From IMG/VR virus record IMGVR_UViG_3300029922_000029, positions 44,700 to 108,699 of that record: a DNA stretch of 64,000 nucleotides. One strand, written 5' to 3'. The DNA is from a virus. The position numbers were made by a program, and so were the translations under genes. Of this stretch, positions 29,385-38,245 are shown piece after piece (position 1 is the stretch's first letter; every line of letters starts with the position of its first letter). The notes beneath the pieces were generated by a model, which was not told the origin of the DNA, ran no database searches, and saw nothing but the letters and a program-made list of their open reading frames with translations.

Positions 29385-30305
29385 TTAGAAGCTACCACCA
29401 CCCGGTATGGTCTGGGGAACCGCGAGCCGCAGCTTAGCCACGGAACGCAAATTGGCGATCCCCATACCAACGTATTCCCACGACTTCCAGAAGACCTTGT
29501 CGGCTTCTTTCTTGATCCAGAACTTGACGTCATTCAGGATGAAGAAGTTGCCCAAGAACTGTGGATCCGTGAAGGCGAAGATGTCACCGGGAGGCAAAAG
29601 ATCAGTCTTATTGGTGACTAACAAACGCCTCTTCATTATCTTGTCGGACGTCCACCCGTTGACGGTCATGTCAGACGCAAGGGGAGAGCCGACATCGGTT
29701 GCCTGCTGAGTCGTCCAGTCCGAGAAGTCCACGTTGGTCATGAGCAAGAGAGCCGACTGAAGAAGATCGCCGTCGATCATCTTGAACAGGCTGTTGAGCT
29801 GCGCGCGATTGACGATCGTGCCGGGAGAGTTGATGAACTTGCCCGAGTTGAACACGGCACCGTTGGCGGCAGCGAGACCAGTCGTGTCTTCGACACGCAT
29901 GATGTCTTTGATGCCGTTTTCTTCGATCACTTTCGTGATCTGGTACTCGTACGCCATCAACTCAGCTTCTTGCTTGCTGAAGAGATCGGTTTCGACCTTG
30001 AAGAACGGAACCGCGTAGCGAGTGCCTTGCAGGTAACGTTCGCGGCCGGCAGAACGGAAATTGACTGCCGCAGCCGTCGAGGGATGCTCGAAGTCCACGA
30101 TCTTCACCATCGTGTCGTGCTTGGTGGAGCGAGTCAGATCCGTCCGGACGACGGTTTCGGTGGGGAGCACTTTGCGGAAGAAAGAGTTCTCACGCAAGTA
30201 GCTCCGGATAAAGGCCTGGCCCACCATCGCGGTCTTCTGCTGACCATCTTGGGTGTCCATGCGCTCGACGAACAGGTTGTTAAAACTTACGGCTTCTTCG
30301 TTCAC
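29385..30305 (-). CDS. Major capsid protein (HK97 fold)
   Basis: 306 aa, GTG start with GAGGAGG 8 nt upstream. SFFRKVLPTETVVRTDLTRST and HDTMVKIVDFEHPSTAAAVNF give an N-arm and E-loop-like region; TRYAVPFFKVETDLFSKQEAELM is the spine-helix region; WKSWEYVGMGIANLRSVAKLRLA is a typical C-terminal P-domain end. The order protease - decoration-like - capsid is standard. Terminators on both sides suggest separate, strong expression. Confidence 0.78.
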   Translation of the reverse strand: MNEEAVSFNNLFVERMDTQDGQQKTAMVGQAFIRSYLRENSFFRKVLPTETVVRTDLTRSTKHDTMVKIVDFEHPSTAAAVNFRSAGRERYLQGTRYAVPFFKVETDLFSKQEAELMAYEYQITKVIEENGIKDIMRVEDTTGLAAANGAVFNSGKFINSPGTIVNRAQLNSLFKMIDGDLLQSALLLMTNVDFSDWTTQQATDVGSPLASDMTVNGWTSDKIMKRRLLVTNKTDLLPPGDIFAFTDPQFLGNFFILNDVKFWIKKEADKVFWKSWEYVGMGIANLRSVAKLRLAVPQTIPGGGSF

Positions 30306-30366
30306 GGTGTAGCCTCCTCATGTTTGGTGTAGAATTGGCTAGATTCGAGTGAGCTTCAGTTAAAAT

Positions 30367-30402
30367 GGGCCGGGGAGAAAAACTCACTCAGATCCCCGGC
30401 CC
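30367..30402 (-). terminator. Strong hairpin between decoration-like and capsid genes
   Basis: GGGCCGGGGA (30367-30376) and TCCCCGGCCC (30393-30402) are perfect inverted repeats around 16 nt. On the minus strand the hairpin is followed by ATTTTAAC, so it may act as a partial terminator or an mRNA-stabilising structure upstream of the capsid gene. Confidence 0.65.
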
Positions 30403-30500
30403 GTACTTTCGGTTCTTCATCTTTAGAGATAAAGTCCGTACTTCATTTTCAGTCAGAGGTCTGGTCAGTCATCAACGAGGGCCGACCAGACCGAAATCAA

Positions 30501-30980
30501 TTACCGATTCAGAACTTCGACGGTATAGACGTTGCCGATACCGAGGATCACGTTCATGTCGTAAACGCGAGCCACGACGGCATCACTTCCGCCGGCGGCA
30601 GAGGGGATCTGCTCACCGCCACCGAGGTTCTTCACGCAGAGGTTCTGGCCGAGCGTGTAGGACGCCGCAACCAGCTTCGTGGTGTTGTACATGAACCCGC
30701 CGCCCTCGATCACGGAGATGTTGCCCGTGGCGAGAGAGTCGTATTCGTTGTTACCCACGACGACGGGGTAAACGTTGGCCGGCGCATTGCCGGTTGGGGG
30801 AGGAGCGAAGCCGGAAGCAGTCTTCCAGGCCCAGTCACCAGGAGCGAAATTCCCGGAGGCCAGAGGAGCGTCAACGTAATTGACGTGCTCGAGACCCTTG
30901 ATGATGTCGAAGTAGTATTCGCTTGCGGGATTCCGCAAGTCGACGGTGATCGGTGCAACAAGTTCTTGTGGGAGAGTCAT
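30501..30980 (-). CDS. Putative capsid decoration/stabilisation protein
   Basis: 159 aa, Gly/Ala/Val-rich beta protein (FAPGDWAWKTASGFAPPP, GFMYNTTKLVAASYTLGQN). It lies directly upstream of the capsid gene, where many phages encode a gpD-like cement protein. The composition and size fit this, but no signature is decisive. Its leader has a hairpin GAACCT/AGGTTC with a loop that is U8-rich on the minus strand (31001-31021). Confidence 0.5.
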   Translation of the reverse strand: MTLPQELVAPITVDLRNPASEYYFDIIKGLEHVNYVDAPLASGNFAPGDWAWKTASGFAPPPTGNAPANVYPVVVGNNEYDSLATGNISVIEGGGFMYNTTKLVAASYTLGQNLCVKNLGGGEQIPSAAGGSDAVVARVYDMNVILGIGNVYTVEVLNR

Positions 30981-31135
30981 TTTCTTTTTCCTTATTGAGA
31001 GAACCTAAAAAAAACAGGTTCTTGACTGTTTCCGGGCTTCGGAATTTTGTCCCTTACACCACTATTCTACAGTATTCGTGTACCGTGCGATAGCCTGTAA
31101 CGCGCCGAGCTCGTATTTTTTTAAGGTCTCACTGT

Positions 31136-31519
31136 TTAACGAGTGTCGACCTCACCATACAGTACCCAGCGCTCCATCTGGTTCAGCTTGCGGCCAGAAG
31201 AGTTGGAATCAGAATCATCCAGAGTGCCTGAATTGATGCCGACCGAACTTCCTCCGCCTCCCGCTGAATATCCGCGTTGGAGCGCTTTTTCTACTACCTG
31301 GAGGTCATCCTCTGTCATCAGAGACGCCACCTTGTTGAGAAACTCTTCATGGGTGCGAAAGGGCTCGGAAAAACCAAGCTCAATTTCGCGGAAAGCAACC
31401 TTCATCGCACGCTTCTCGAGGTCGTTATGAGCTGCGACCTTTTCGAGTTCCAGTCTGCGCGTATGCTCTTGTTTAAGAAGCTGGCCTGCTTTCTTGACCA
31501 GCTCGGGATCGTAACCCAT
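31136..31519 (-). CDS. Head-cluster hypothetical protein
   Basis: 127 aa. Helical first 95 residues (PELVKKAGQLLKQEHTRRLE, ELGFSEPFRTHEEFLNKVASL) and a flexible Gly/Ser-rich linker (SAGGGGSSVGINSG) to a short tail. LEKVA and LNKVA match the recurrent L-x-K-x-A motif of the head proteins. A scaffold or internal head role is possible. It abuts the next gene without a gap. Confidence 0.55.
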   Translation of the reverse strand: MGYDPELVKKAGQLLKQEHTRRLELEKVAAHNDLEKRAMKVAFREIELGFSEPFRTHEEFLNKVASLMTEDDLQVVEKALQRGYSAGGGGSSVGINSGTLDDSDSNSSGRKLNQMERWVLYGEVDTR

Positions 31520-32020
31520 TTACTCTCCGATCGTACGAGATGCGGGTTGGCTGGGAGAAGCCATGCTGCGCTCGCCGCTCGGAATGGGTTTGCCATTCTT
31601 TCCGGCGTTGACGTCATCGCCCTTAGCAGAAGCCATGGCCGCACCGACTGCCACAAAATCAACGAGGCGTTTTTTTAAACGACCCGCAGCGACTTTCTCC
31701 AGGGCCTCATCGACATGGGCATTCATGTGGCCCTGTTCGTAAGCCGCTTCCTGGAACCTAAACATCCGATCGAGTTCATCGAGCTGCGTATCGGCATGGA
31801 TCTGATTCATCACGACCGCTATTTTCTCGAATTCGTCGAGGCCGGTAAGGGAATCGTTTCCGGCGCACTTCTCGATCTGGGAGACGACAGCGTTGACTTC
31901 GGAAGAAGAGGAAGGGGCCCCAGAGACAGCCGCAGGAACAACTGGAGAGGCGGTTTTAATCACTTTCTCCAAGTCATTTAGGCGGTCCGCGTCTGCGAGT
32001 AGGTCTTTGAGTGGTCTCAT
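31520..32020 (-). CDS. Head-cluster hypothetical protein
   Basis: 166 aa. Helical and acidic in the middle (MNQIHADTQLDELDRMFRFQ), Ser/Ala/Pro-rich linkers. It contains VIKTA, FEKIA and LEKVA, three copies of the recurrent K-x-A motif. Likely an internal or scaffolding head component by context. Confidence 0.55.
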   Translation of the reverse strand: MRPLKDLLADADRLNDLEKVIKTASPVVPAAVSGAPSSSSEVNAVVSQIEKCAGNDSLTGLDEFEKIAVVMNQIHADTQLDELDRMFRFQEAAYEQGHMNAHVDEALEKVAAGRLKKRLVDFVAVGAAMASAKGDDVNAGKNGKPIPSGERSMASPSQPASRTIGE

Positions 32021-32059
32021 AGATTCCTCAAGAGTGGTGTGTTCTGAGGCCCCGATTCC

Positions 32060-32953
32060 TTAATCTTCCTTGTGACCCATCAAGCGGTGAGCGAGAGCAG
32101 CACCGCCGGCACCCGCTGCGGCGCCAGTGCCCGCACCGTAGTAGGCTTTATGCTTGCCGACATGGCCGCGAGCCTTGTCGTAAGCGCCACCCAAGTGCTT
32201 CTTGAGTTTAGCCATGTGGCCCATCGCTGCGCCGGCTTTAGTCCCGCGTGCCGCGATCTTCTCGATGCCGTCACCGATCAGGTTCTCGACGGATTCCTGC
32301 ATCCGGACTTCGTCCGCGAGCTCGGCAACCGTGCACTCAGAGGCTTTCTTGTCGTGGCCGCTCTTGTGACGGAGAGCCATGTGAGCTCCGAGAGCTCCGA
32401 CACCGGCACCTGCGATCAAGGCCGCTTTGCCCTTGTGCTTCTTGCCGTACTTCATAGCTTCATGGCCATGACCCTTGGCGGCTTCGTAAGCCTTACCGAG
32501 GCGAGCCTTGGTCTTGTCAAGGAAGCCCTTGGCCTTCTTGATTTTCTTGGCGTCGGCAGTCTTAACTGCGTCTTCAGCCAGCTTTTCGATCTGGTTGATG
32601 TAGCCTTCCAGCATCGCGGCACCGCAGACCTGAGCGATCTTCTGGAGTTCGACGGGGTCCGAGTTTTCGACGACACCCGAAGCCGCCTGAGCTTCGTCCA
32701 TGGCCTTCAGAATTTCTTCTTCGGCACCATCGAATTCAGCCGAAGCTTCTTTCGAAAGGGGTTCTTCGTCATCGGCTTCCGCGAATTCGCGGTCCGCACA
32801 ATAAGCGCCGTACGCGTAGATGCTTTCGACCAGATCGTTGCCAGCAAGGCTGGCTTCAGCCTGCTTGACGAGCTCGGGGTCGAACTCCTTCGCCAGAAGC
32901 GCCTGGAGTTGTTCTTCGTTCATACCCTGCAAAGCCTGTTCAATCTCGTTCAT
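32060..32953 (-). CDS. Internal head protein, helical with glycine-zipper
   Basis: 297 aa. The acidic N-terminal half (LVESIYAYGAYCADREFAEA) is followed by a Lys/Gly/Ala-rich half with two similar segments: a lysine-rich helix then a hydrophobic glycine zipper (KHKGKAALIAGAGVGALGAH and KHKAYYGAGTGAAAGAGGAA). Many K-x-A motifs (KIAQ, KLAE, KTAD, KKAS, KIAA). The repeated membrane-active segments suggest an ejected internal protein. Long open antisense frames here are shadows. Confidence 0.55.
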   Translation of the reverse strand: MNEIEQALQGMNEEQLQALLAKEFDPELVKQAEASLAGNDLVESIYAYGAYCADREFAEADDEEPLSKEASAEFDGAEEEILKAMDEAQAASGVVENSDPVELQKIAQVCGAAMLEGYINQIEKLAEDAVKTADAKKIKKAKGFLDKTKARLGKAYEAAKGHGHEAMKYGKKHKGKAALIAGAGVGALGAHMALRHKSGHDKKASECTVAELADEVRMQESVENLIGDGIEKIAARGTKAGAAMGHMAKLKKHLGGAYDKARGHVGKHKAYYGAGTGAAAGAGGAALAHRLMGHKED

Positions 32954-33017
32954 TTTTGAGTCTCCTGAGGTTTTTGTTTCCGGTCGTTGTGATCCGAAAC
33001 GAATGGGTTAAGGCCGA

Positions 33018-33746
33018 TTAGGTCTGGTGATAAGCTCCGACATCGCCAGCCTGCGCCTTGATCTTGCGCTTCAGCATTGCCTGAGCGGTGACTTCGGGAA
33101 TGTCCATGCGCTTGGCCGTGCTGCCGTTGGTTTCGACCTTGCCGCCACCGGTCGCCTTGTGGTTGACCGTGATGGCTGGATCTTGGCCGTTACCGACGAT
33201 CGCGGCGAGTTGGCCGCTGTTGGAGAGACCGGCCATGGGCTTCGAACCTTCTTCAGCGCCGCCAGCGGAGTCGCCTGCGATCTTGTCGAGGTAGCAGGTC
33301 TGGCCTGCGTTGAAGTAGTGAGCCACGCACTCGCCGAAGAGCTGAGCGGGGGTGGCGTCTTCGTCGTTGCCTTCGACAACACCGCCGACCACTTCGGTCA
33401 GGCTCGCGACTTTGGTCTGCCCACCGACCGCAGCGGTCAGGGAACCCGCAGCAGCGGGATCAGCAGCCGCGGCGCCAGCCGTCTTATCGAGACCTTCGGT
33501 TCCAAAAACTTCCTCGTACATCGAAGTGAAATCACTCATTGCGGATCCTCTTTCTTGGGTGGCGGCCGATGCAGTTTTCGTCTGCTCGGTGGCCTGGGTT
33601 GCGGGGGTTTGGGCGAGTCCCAGGCTCTCGATCACCTGGTCGACTTCACTTTTGCCACCAGCCGCGGGAGCAGCTGATGCAGTCTTGGTTTGCGATTTGT
33701 CATCCATTCCGAAATCAGACAGCATTTGTTCGAGAGTACGTGACAT
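33018..33746 (-). CDS. Putative scaffold/internal head protein rich in KTA motifs
   Basis: 242 aa, mostly disordered Ala/Gly/Thr/Gln-rich. KTASAA occurs twice and KTAG, KVAS, KIAG once each, regularly spaced between short helical modules. This looks like a precursor cut at several places by the head protease encoded just upstream. Scaffold or core protein is the best contextual guess. Confidence 0.5.
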   Translation of the reverse strand: MSRTLEQMLSDFGMDDKSQTKTASAAPAAGGKSEVDQVIESLGLAQTPATQATEQTKTASAATQERGSAMSDFTSMYEEVFGTEGLDKTAGAAAADPAAAGSLTAAVGGQTKVASLTEVVGGVVEGNDEDATPAQLFGECVAHYFNAGQTCYLDKIAGDSAGGAEEGSKPMAGLSNSGQLAAIVGNGQDPAITVNHKATGGGKVETNGSTAKRMDIPEVTAQAMLKRKIKAQAGDVGAYHQT

Positions 33747-33759
33747 GTGGGGTCTCCTT

Positions 33760-35643
33760 CTAAAGAGCCAATTGAGTCATTGCCTGCAGGAGCAAGAGCT
33801 CCTGCGCAGGTAGCCGGTTCGTCATAGGAAGTTGATTTGGATTGAGTTCGCCCGTGCCCATGACGGAAGCAGCCTTCTCGAGAAGGCTCGAGACTTCAGC
33901 TACATCGCTGGGTGTTTGTGTGAGGAGGCTTCTGGCGAGCAGAGAGACAGGAAGCCGGTCACCGAGCGTCTCAGGGGTCTGCCCGGGTTCAGAAAGATAA
34001 ATCAGTCCAGACACCCCTTCGAGGGGATGATGGCCTAACTTAGGGAACCAGGAGAGAGCTTCCAAATCGACGACGGAACCGGTTTTGATAACCGCAACGG
34101 GACGTGCTTGTAAATCTACAAAACGTCTCCGCCAGTCTTGAGTATACAAGTCTTGGCTGCCCCCCGCAAGGTCGTATTGCCCGCTGACTAAAGGCTTCGC
34201 ATTGGAAGACGCCAGGGTCTTGGCCGCAGCGGCGATGGGGAGGCCGGCGAGAAGCAAGGGAATGGGGTGATTCAAGAAGAGATCCCGGAGTTTCTCGGGG
34301 ACAAACATGGCAGCCAGAGCTACGAGTAAGCCCTGCTTGATGCCTTGCTCAAAGGTACCGGGCTGCTTCTTGTGCCTAGACTCTTCAGCAGCCCTCTTCA
34401 CCATCTTGGGATCCAGCTGCCGAAGCCTGATCATCAGGACGGGAGGGCTAAAAGAACGCTCGGGGATGAAAGGTGCGAGTGCGTCACAGCACTCCGGGCT
34501 GACGCGGTGAAGACCTTCAGCCTTCTTGCCCGTGAAGATCTCGCCGATCGTGCGCGCCTCGTCGGGGGTCGGCGCGATCGCAAGAGTCACGAGGGATGAA
34601 AGGAGCTCGGGGAGGCTGGAGCTCTTCGCAACGGATTCGAAGGTCTGGCGCGGGATAGGCTTCGCCGAGCGGTCGAGGGCCAGCTTGATGGCCGCACTCA
34701 GAGCCGTGACCTTTTTCGCCGCCTGGGCCGGGACTTCGGACAGTCCGGGGCGGGGAACCACAGAAACACCCGGGATCTGCTTCTTGATGAAGGCTTTCTT
34801 GGCGACAGCGGCCTGTTTGATGCCGCGTTTCATACCGTAGGCTTGCTCGAGTTCTGATGCCACCTTATCCAAGTAGACTGGATCGCCGACCGCTCCAGGC
34901 GGCAGCTCAGCAAGGTGAGCCGAGCCCAAGCGGGAAGGCGCGGCAGCACTCGCAATCTTCTCCCACATGTAAGCCGTCTTGTCGGCTGGGATCAGGACGC
35001 GGGAGATATCGAAGAATTTCGGATGGGGGTTCCGCGCAAAGACCGCCTTGCCAGTATCTGGATCGATCTGCCGCAAAAGGTACCTGAGGTGATCGCAATA
35101 CTCAGCGCGTGTCTTGGCTTTATTCAGGCAGATATTGCAGACGTCATAAGGCAGTTTTGCGCCCATCGAGGTCGTGATGGGTTCACCACGGTCGACCATC
35201 GCGGCGCCCTCGGGGTCGCGAGCTGGATCGATCCCGATGACGAGCTCCACGCGCTTGGCGTTCTCATTCCAAACAGCGAGGATCACCTTCCCTTTGGCTA
35301 GGGCTGGGTTTTGATTGACGTGATGGGTAAAGTAATTCGCGTTAGTCTTGAAGGTGTCGACCCCGTAATCGGGCCCGCGGTGGGAGAGTGGCTCTTCACC
35401 GAACCAATCCGCATTGATATTGTCACCCCAATATTCACCCGCTCCGAGTGCCGTGATGAGCGCCTGAACCAATCCCTCCATGGGCTTGGCCTGCTCGATA
35501 TACTTCTGGACTTGTGGGTGGTAGGCAAACTTGCGGTTCGCGCTGGCGGCCTGCTTGAGAAGGTAGCGACGATCCTCTGTAAGCAGGAACACGTCCCGCT
35601 CTTTACGGCTCAGGTTTTGAGGGTAGAGGAGGAGCTTATCCAT
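33760..35643 (-). CDS. Head maturation protease (prohead protease-like), large
   Basis: 627 aa. Residues about 65-240 carry the pattern of a phage head protease: WGDNINADWFGEE, YGVDTFKTNANYFTHHVNQNP, KGKVILAVWNENAKRVELVIGID, then PITTSMGAKLPYDVCNICLNKA and RAEYCDHLRYL, ending KFFDISRVLIPADKTAY. The His in THHVN and Ser in TTSMG are candidate catalytic residues. About 390 further residues form a long C-terminal part with Ala/Lys-rich linkers and K-x-A motifs, perhaps an internal scaffold. It is expected to cleave head precursors during maturation. Confidence 0.65.
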   Translation of the reverse strand: MDKLLLYPQNLSRKERDVFLLTEDRRYLLKQAASANRKFAYHPQVQKYIEQAKPMEGLVQALITALGAGEYWGDNINADWFGEEPLSHRGPDYGVDTFKTNANYFTHHVNQNPALAKGKVILAVWNENAKRVELVIGIDPARDPEGAAMVDRGEPITTSMGAKLPYDVCNICLNKAKTRAEYCDHLRYLLRQIDPDTGKAVFARNPHPKFFDISRVLIPADKTAYMWEKIASAAAPSRLGSAHLAELPPGAVGDPVYLDKVASELEQAYGMKRGIKQAAVAKKAFIKKQIPGVSVVPRPGLSEVPAQAAKKVTALSAAIKLALDRSAKPIPRQTFESVAKSSSLPELLSSLVTLAIAPTPDEARTIGEIFTGKKAEGLHRVSPECCDALAPFIPERSFSPPVLMIRLRQLDPKMVKRAAEESRHKKQPGTFEQGIKQGLLVALAAMFVPEKLRDLFLNHPIPLLLAGLPIAAAAKTLASSNAKPLVSGQYDLAGGSQDLYTQDWRRRFVDLQARPVAVIKTGSVVDLEALSWFPKLGHHPLEGVSGLIYLSEPGQTPETLGDRLPVSLLARSLLTQTPSDVAEVSSLLEKAASVMGTGELNPNQLPMTNRLPAQELLLLQAMTQLAL

Positions 35644-35911
35644 CTAAATCACTTACGTGGATTTTAAAGATCGGAGGTTCTCCGGGTAAAGGATACTCAA
35701 AACCCTCGAAAAGATACGTCTCTTTAATGAGTTTACCCCTGATGCCTAGCCGGCGTTTGATATCGATAAAAAACCGCACATCTTTAATATGTGTTCGAAT
35801 ATTAAAAGATTCTACTAAACCAATTGCTTCTTCTTCGATTTCTATAAAGGGCCTGGAGTAAGGGGATTTAGAAAACCTGCGAACAATCAAGCAATCCGTA
35901 TTTTTCCACAT
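35636..35911 (-). CDS. Small hypothetical protein
   Basis: 91 aa, A+T-richer than its neighbours. ECF-like features are absent; strands (FIEIEEEAIGLVESFNIRTH, KETYLFEGFEYPLPGEPPIFK) suggest a compact alpha/beta fold. It overlaps the protease gene by 8 nt. The base composition hints at a later insertion. Unknown function. Confidence 0.5.
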   Translation of the reverse strand: MWKNTDCLIVRRFSKSPYSRPFIEIEEEAIGLVESFNIRTHIKDVRFFIDIKRRLGIRGKLIKETYLFEGFEYPLPGEPPIFKIHVSDLDG

Positions 35912-35914
35912 AGA

Positions 35915-37189
35915 TTAAGTCTTCTTCTCGGGCTCGCCCTGACCGCCCTTGCCCTGACCGCCCTTGCCCTTACCGCCAATACCCATAGGGAAGTGCAGCG
36001 TTTCCATCACGCCCTTCATTCCGCCCATGAACCCTTTATTGCCGCTGACCGAGCGGTCGACGGCCGAGTTGGCTTCCGCCAGTCCCTTGATGGTGTCGGG
36101 CGCGATCCGGCCGAACGCCTGGACTTGCTGCTCGAGGAAAGAACGGAGAACCGGAGGGCGCGCGGCGAGGGCTGGTGCGACCATGCAGATCGTATCGAAG
36201 GCTTCACGCGCGGCCTGAGGATCTTGCTTCAGGGTATCGTTCGTCCGCATCAACTGGCTGAATTGATTCTGTGCCTCATTTTTGAGGTGTGCGTCTTGCG
36301 AGCGATCGTACACAAGCTTCACGAGGCCTAATCCGCCCCCGAGTGCGAGAGCGGGAGCGATGTATGCGAGATGGTCAGCCAAACCCTTTGCGCCCTTCCC
36401 AAGCATATCCTTCATGCCGGAACCGAAACCACCCTTCGCCGCGGCCGTTTTCATCATGTGAACGCGATCGCTCACCATGCGGCCCAGGCAGGCTTCCGAG
36501 ACGTAGAGCGGGAACTCAACCGAGCTCTGCTTAGTCTGGTTCTTCGCTTGTGCCTTGCCTCTGGCATGAGCATAGAGTTCCTCAGGGCTCATGTTTCTGT
36601 AAACACTGGGATCAGAGATCTCGGAAACCAGCGTGGATTTCAAAAGTTTTCCGGCATCGGCGACTTCCTGATCAATAGATTGAAACTTTTTCTCAGTGCG
36701 CCTGAATGTTTCCATCCCGAAGATATTCAGGGATTTCTCGAGAGCACCCAGAATCGCCGCGCGGGCTCCGGCGCTTGCAGTTTGAGGGCGACCCGCCGTT
36801 CCCATCCGAGAGGCTTCGATCACGGAGAGCTTGTGGACATCATCGAGGCTGAAGCCGGTATCAAGCCGTTCGGTCAAGAGCTTGTGCGCCATCTGGGGGT
36901 TCTTCGCAACAGTCGGAGCCACCACGGAGAGCTCGCCAAAGAGAGCGGCGAATTTCTGGGGATCCTGCTTGAATTGCGGGTTCTTTCCAAAAGTGGCATG
37001 AAGACTGTCGGCCAGATCTTTCTTATGGTTCTCGGTAGCGCTGCGTCCGCTCATATAACCGTAGAGGCCCGCGGCACCCGCGATCCCGGTGACCCCGAGA
37101 AGTGGAAAGAGCATAGCCTTCATCTTTTTGGCGGTGGCCGGGGTCAGCATCGACTCGGCTTTTGCGGCTTCTTTTACGACTGTGCTCAT
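35915..37189 (-). CDS. Virion-cluster membrane protein with internal duplication
   Basis: 424 aa. Two halves repeat the same plan. A hydrophobic helix (MLFPLLGVTGIAGAAGLYGY; LAYIAPALALGGGLGLVKLV) is followed about 30 residues on by a helical block (FKQDPQKFAALFGELSVVAP with TVAKNPQ; LKQDPQAAREAFDTICMVAP with ALAARPP). The C-terminus is Lys/Gly-rich (GKGKGGQGKGG). The two membrane-like helices and location among head genes suggest an internal ejected protein that contacts the host membrane. No family is recognised. Confidence 0.6.
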   Translation of the reverse strand: MSTVVKEAAKAESMLTPATAKKMKAMLFPLLGVTGIAGAAGLYGYMSGRSATENHKKDLADSLHATFGKNPQFKQDPQKFAALFGELSVVAPTVAKNPQMAHKLLTERLDTGFSLDDVHKLSVIEASRMGTAGRPQTASAGARAAILGALEKSLNIFGMETFRRTEKKFQSIDQEVADAGKLLKSTLVSEISDPSVYRNMSPEELYAHARGKAQAKNQTKQSSVEFPLYVSEACLGRMVSDRVHMMKTAAAKGGFGSGMKDMLGKGAKGLADHLAYIAPALALGGGLGLVKLVYDRSQDAHLKNEAQNQFSQLMRTNDTLKQDPQAAREAFDTICMVAPALAARPPVLRSFLEQQVQAFGRIAPDTIKGLAEANSAVDRSVSGNKGFMGGMKGVMETLHFPMGIGGKGKGGQGKGGQGEPEKKT

Positions 37190-37371
37190 GTTGGCCCCCG
37201 AGGCGTTTGCATGCTGGTCACACGCTTCATGTTCTGGCTAAACTGGTTGCTGGCGTCGGCGGCCGTCAGAACTGCGTTCAGCTTCCCACCGGCCAGATTG
37301 GTGATGGCTTTGGCTGCAGAGCCGATGATTCCGGCTGTCTTCTTGAGACCGTCACTGAACTTAGAGCCCAC
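37186..37371 (-). CDS. Small protein with FSDGLKKTA signature
   Basis: 61 aa, GTG start. MGSKFSDGLKKTAGIIGSAAK holds the shared signature, followed by an amphipathic Ala/Gly-rich helix. Overlaps both neighbours by 4-11 nt. Confidence 0.55.
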   Translation of the reverse strand: MGSKFSDGLKKTAGIIGSAAKAITNLAGGKLNAVLTAADASNQFSQNMKRVTSMQTPRGPT

Positions 37372-38245
37372 GGATCTTTTCCTTCAACTGAGGAAGAGTG
37401 GCATCCACAATCCCGCGGTGGGTGCGGAGATGCTCTTCCTCGTCCCATTTCCCGCCTAAGGTATTGATGGTGATGTAGAGTGCGTGGTTGCCATTCACGA
37501 TCTTGGCCGGGATGTCGTAGTTGATTAGGCTTTCTGGTGCCTGCTGCTCGGCGAATTTATAGAGGCCCTGGACCGTCAGGACATGGGCGATCTTTGCGAT
37601 GAGGAGCGCGGTCTTGTTCTTGCGCTTCGGATCGCTCACGGCCGAACGTACAAACTCAGCGATCTTCTTGAGGCCCTCGCCGCGGTCGGTGAAAGGCATC
37701 TCAATCAGCATCTGACGGGCTTCTTTGATGAACTTGATCTCGAGAGCTTCGATCTGAGAAGTGATCTCGATCTGCTTGTCGCTCAGGCGTTCGGAGGCCG
37801 CGGCTGTCTTTTCAAGACGGTTCGTGAGTTCGTGCTTAAGTAGTCGCTTGTCAGACGCCAGCTTCTGGTGGCCATTCGTGGGCAGAAAGGCGGTCCAGGT
37901 GTCGGAGGCCTGCTTCTTCATGGCCCTTGAGCCTTCGGGGGGCGCCATGTAGTCTTCTGAGGCCTGCTTGCAGAGGACAGGAGCCACGGCCTGGAGTTCA
38001 CCTACGACTTCGTCTGGGTTGACGGGGACGAAAGAGTAAGAGGCTTTCTTATCCAAATCGTAGAGCCCCTTCCAAACAATACCATTAGCCTCTCCAGTGA
38101 GGACAGGTATTTGCACCGGAGCAAGGCGCTCAGATGAGGCAACCTTCTTTAGCTCTGCCTTGAGGGTACTCTTCCCACCCGAGGTTAGAAAAGCCTCAGC
38201 AGCCCGTTTAGACAGAAGCTTCAGGGTCTCTCTCGTCTTATGCAT
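37361..38245 (-). CDS. Head-cluster protein rich in K-x-A motifs
   Basis: 294 aa. Mostly helical with at least eight L/I/F-x-K-x-A-like motifs (LKKVAS, LDKKAS, LCKQAS, MKKQAS, LEKTAA, LKKIAE, IAKIAH, LYKFAE). The stretch LLIAKIAHVL is echoed in the 711-aa protein at 58953 (LIAKIAHQ). The C-terminal 60 residues form a strand-rich domain (NGNHALYITINTLGGKW). A processed head component is likely; exact role unknown. Confidence 0.55.
   Translation of the reverse strand: MHKTRETLKLLSKRAAEAFLTSGGKSTLKAELKKVASSERLAPVQIPVLTGEANGIVWKGLYDLDKKASYSFVPVNPDEVVGELQAVAPVLCKQASEDYMAPPEGSRAMKKQASDTWTAFLPTNGHQKLASDKRLLKHELTNRLEKTAAASERLSDKQIEITSQIEALEIKFIKEARQMLIEMPFTDRGEGLKKIAEFVRSAVSDPKRKNKTALLIAKIAHVLTVQGLYKFAEQQAPESLINYDIPAKIVNGNHALYITINTLGGKWDEEEHLRTHRGIVDATLPQLKEKIRGL

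Noticed and set aside
32072-32959. Plus-strand frame of 295 codons opposite the 297-aa head protein
   Set aside because: Antisense shadow; the minus-strand frame has the ribosome site, K-x-A motifs and operon context.
36371-37459. Plus-strand frame of 362 codons opposite the duplicated membrane protein
   Set aside because: Antisense shadow; it spans three coupled minus-strand genes.
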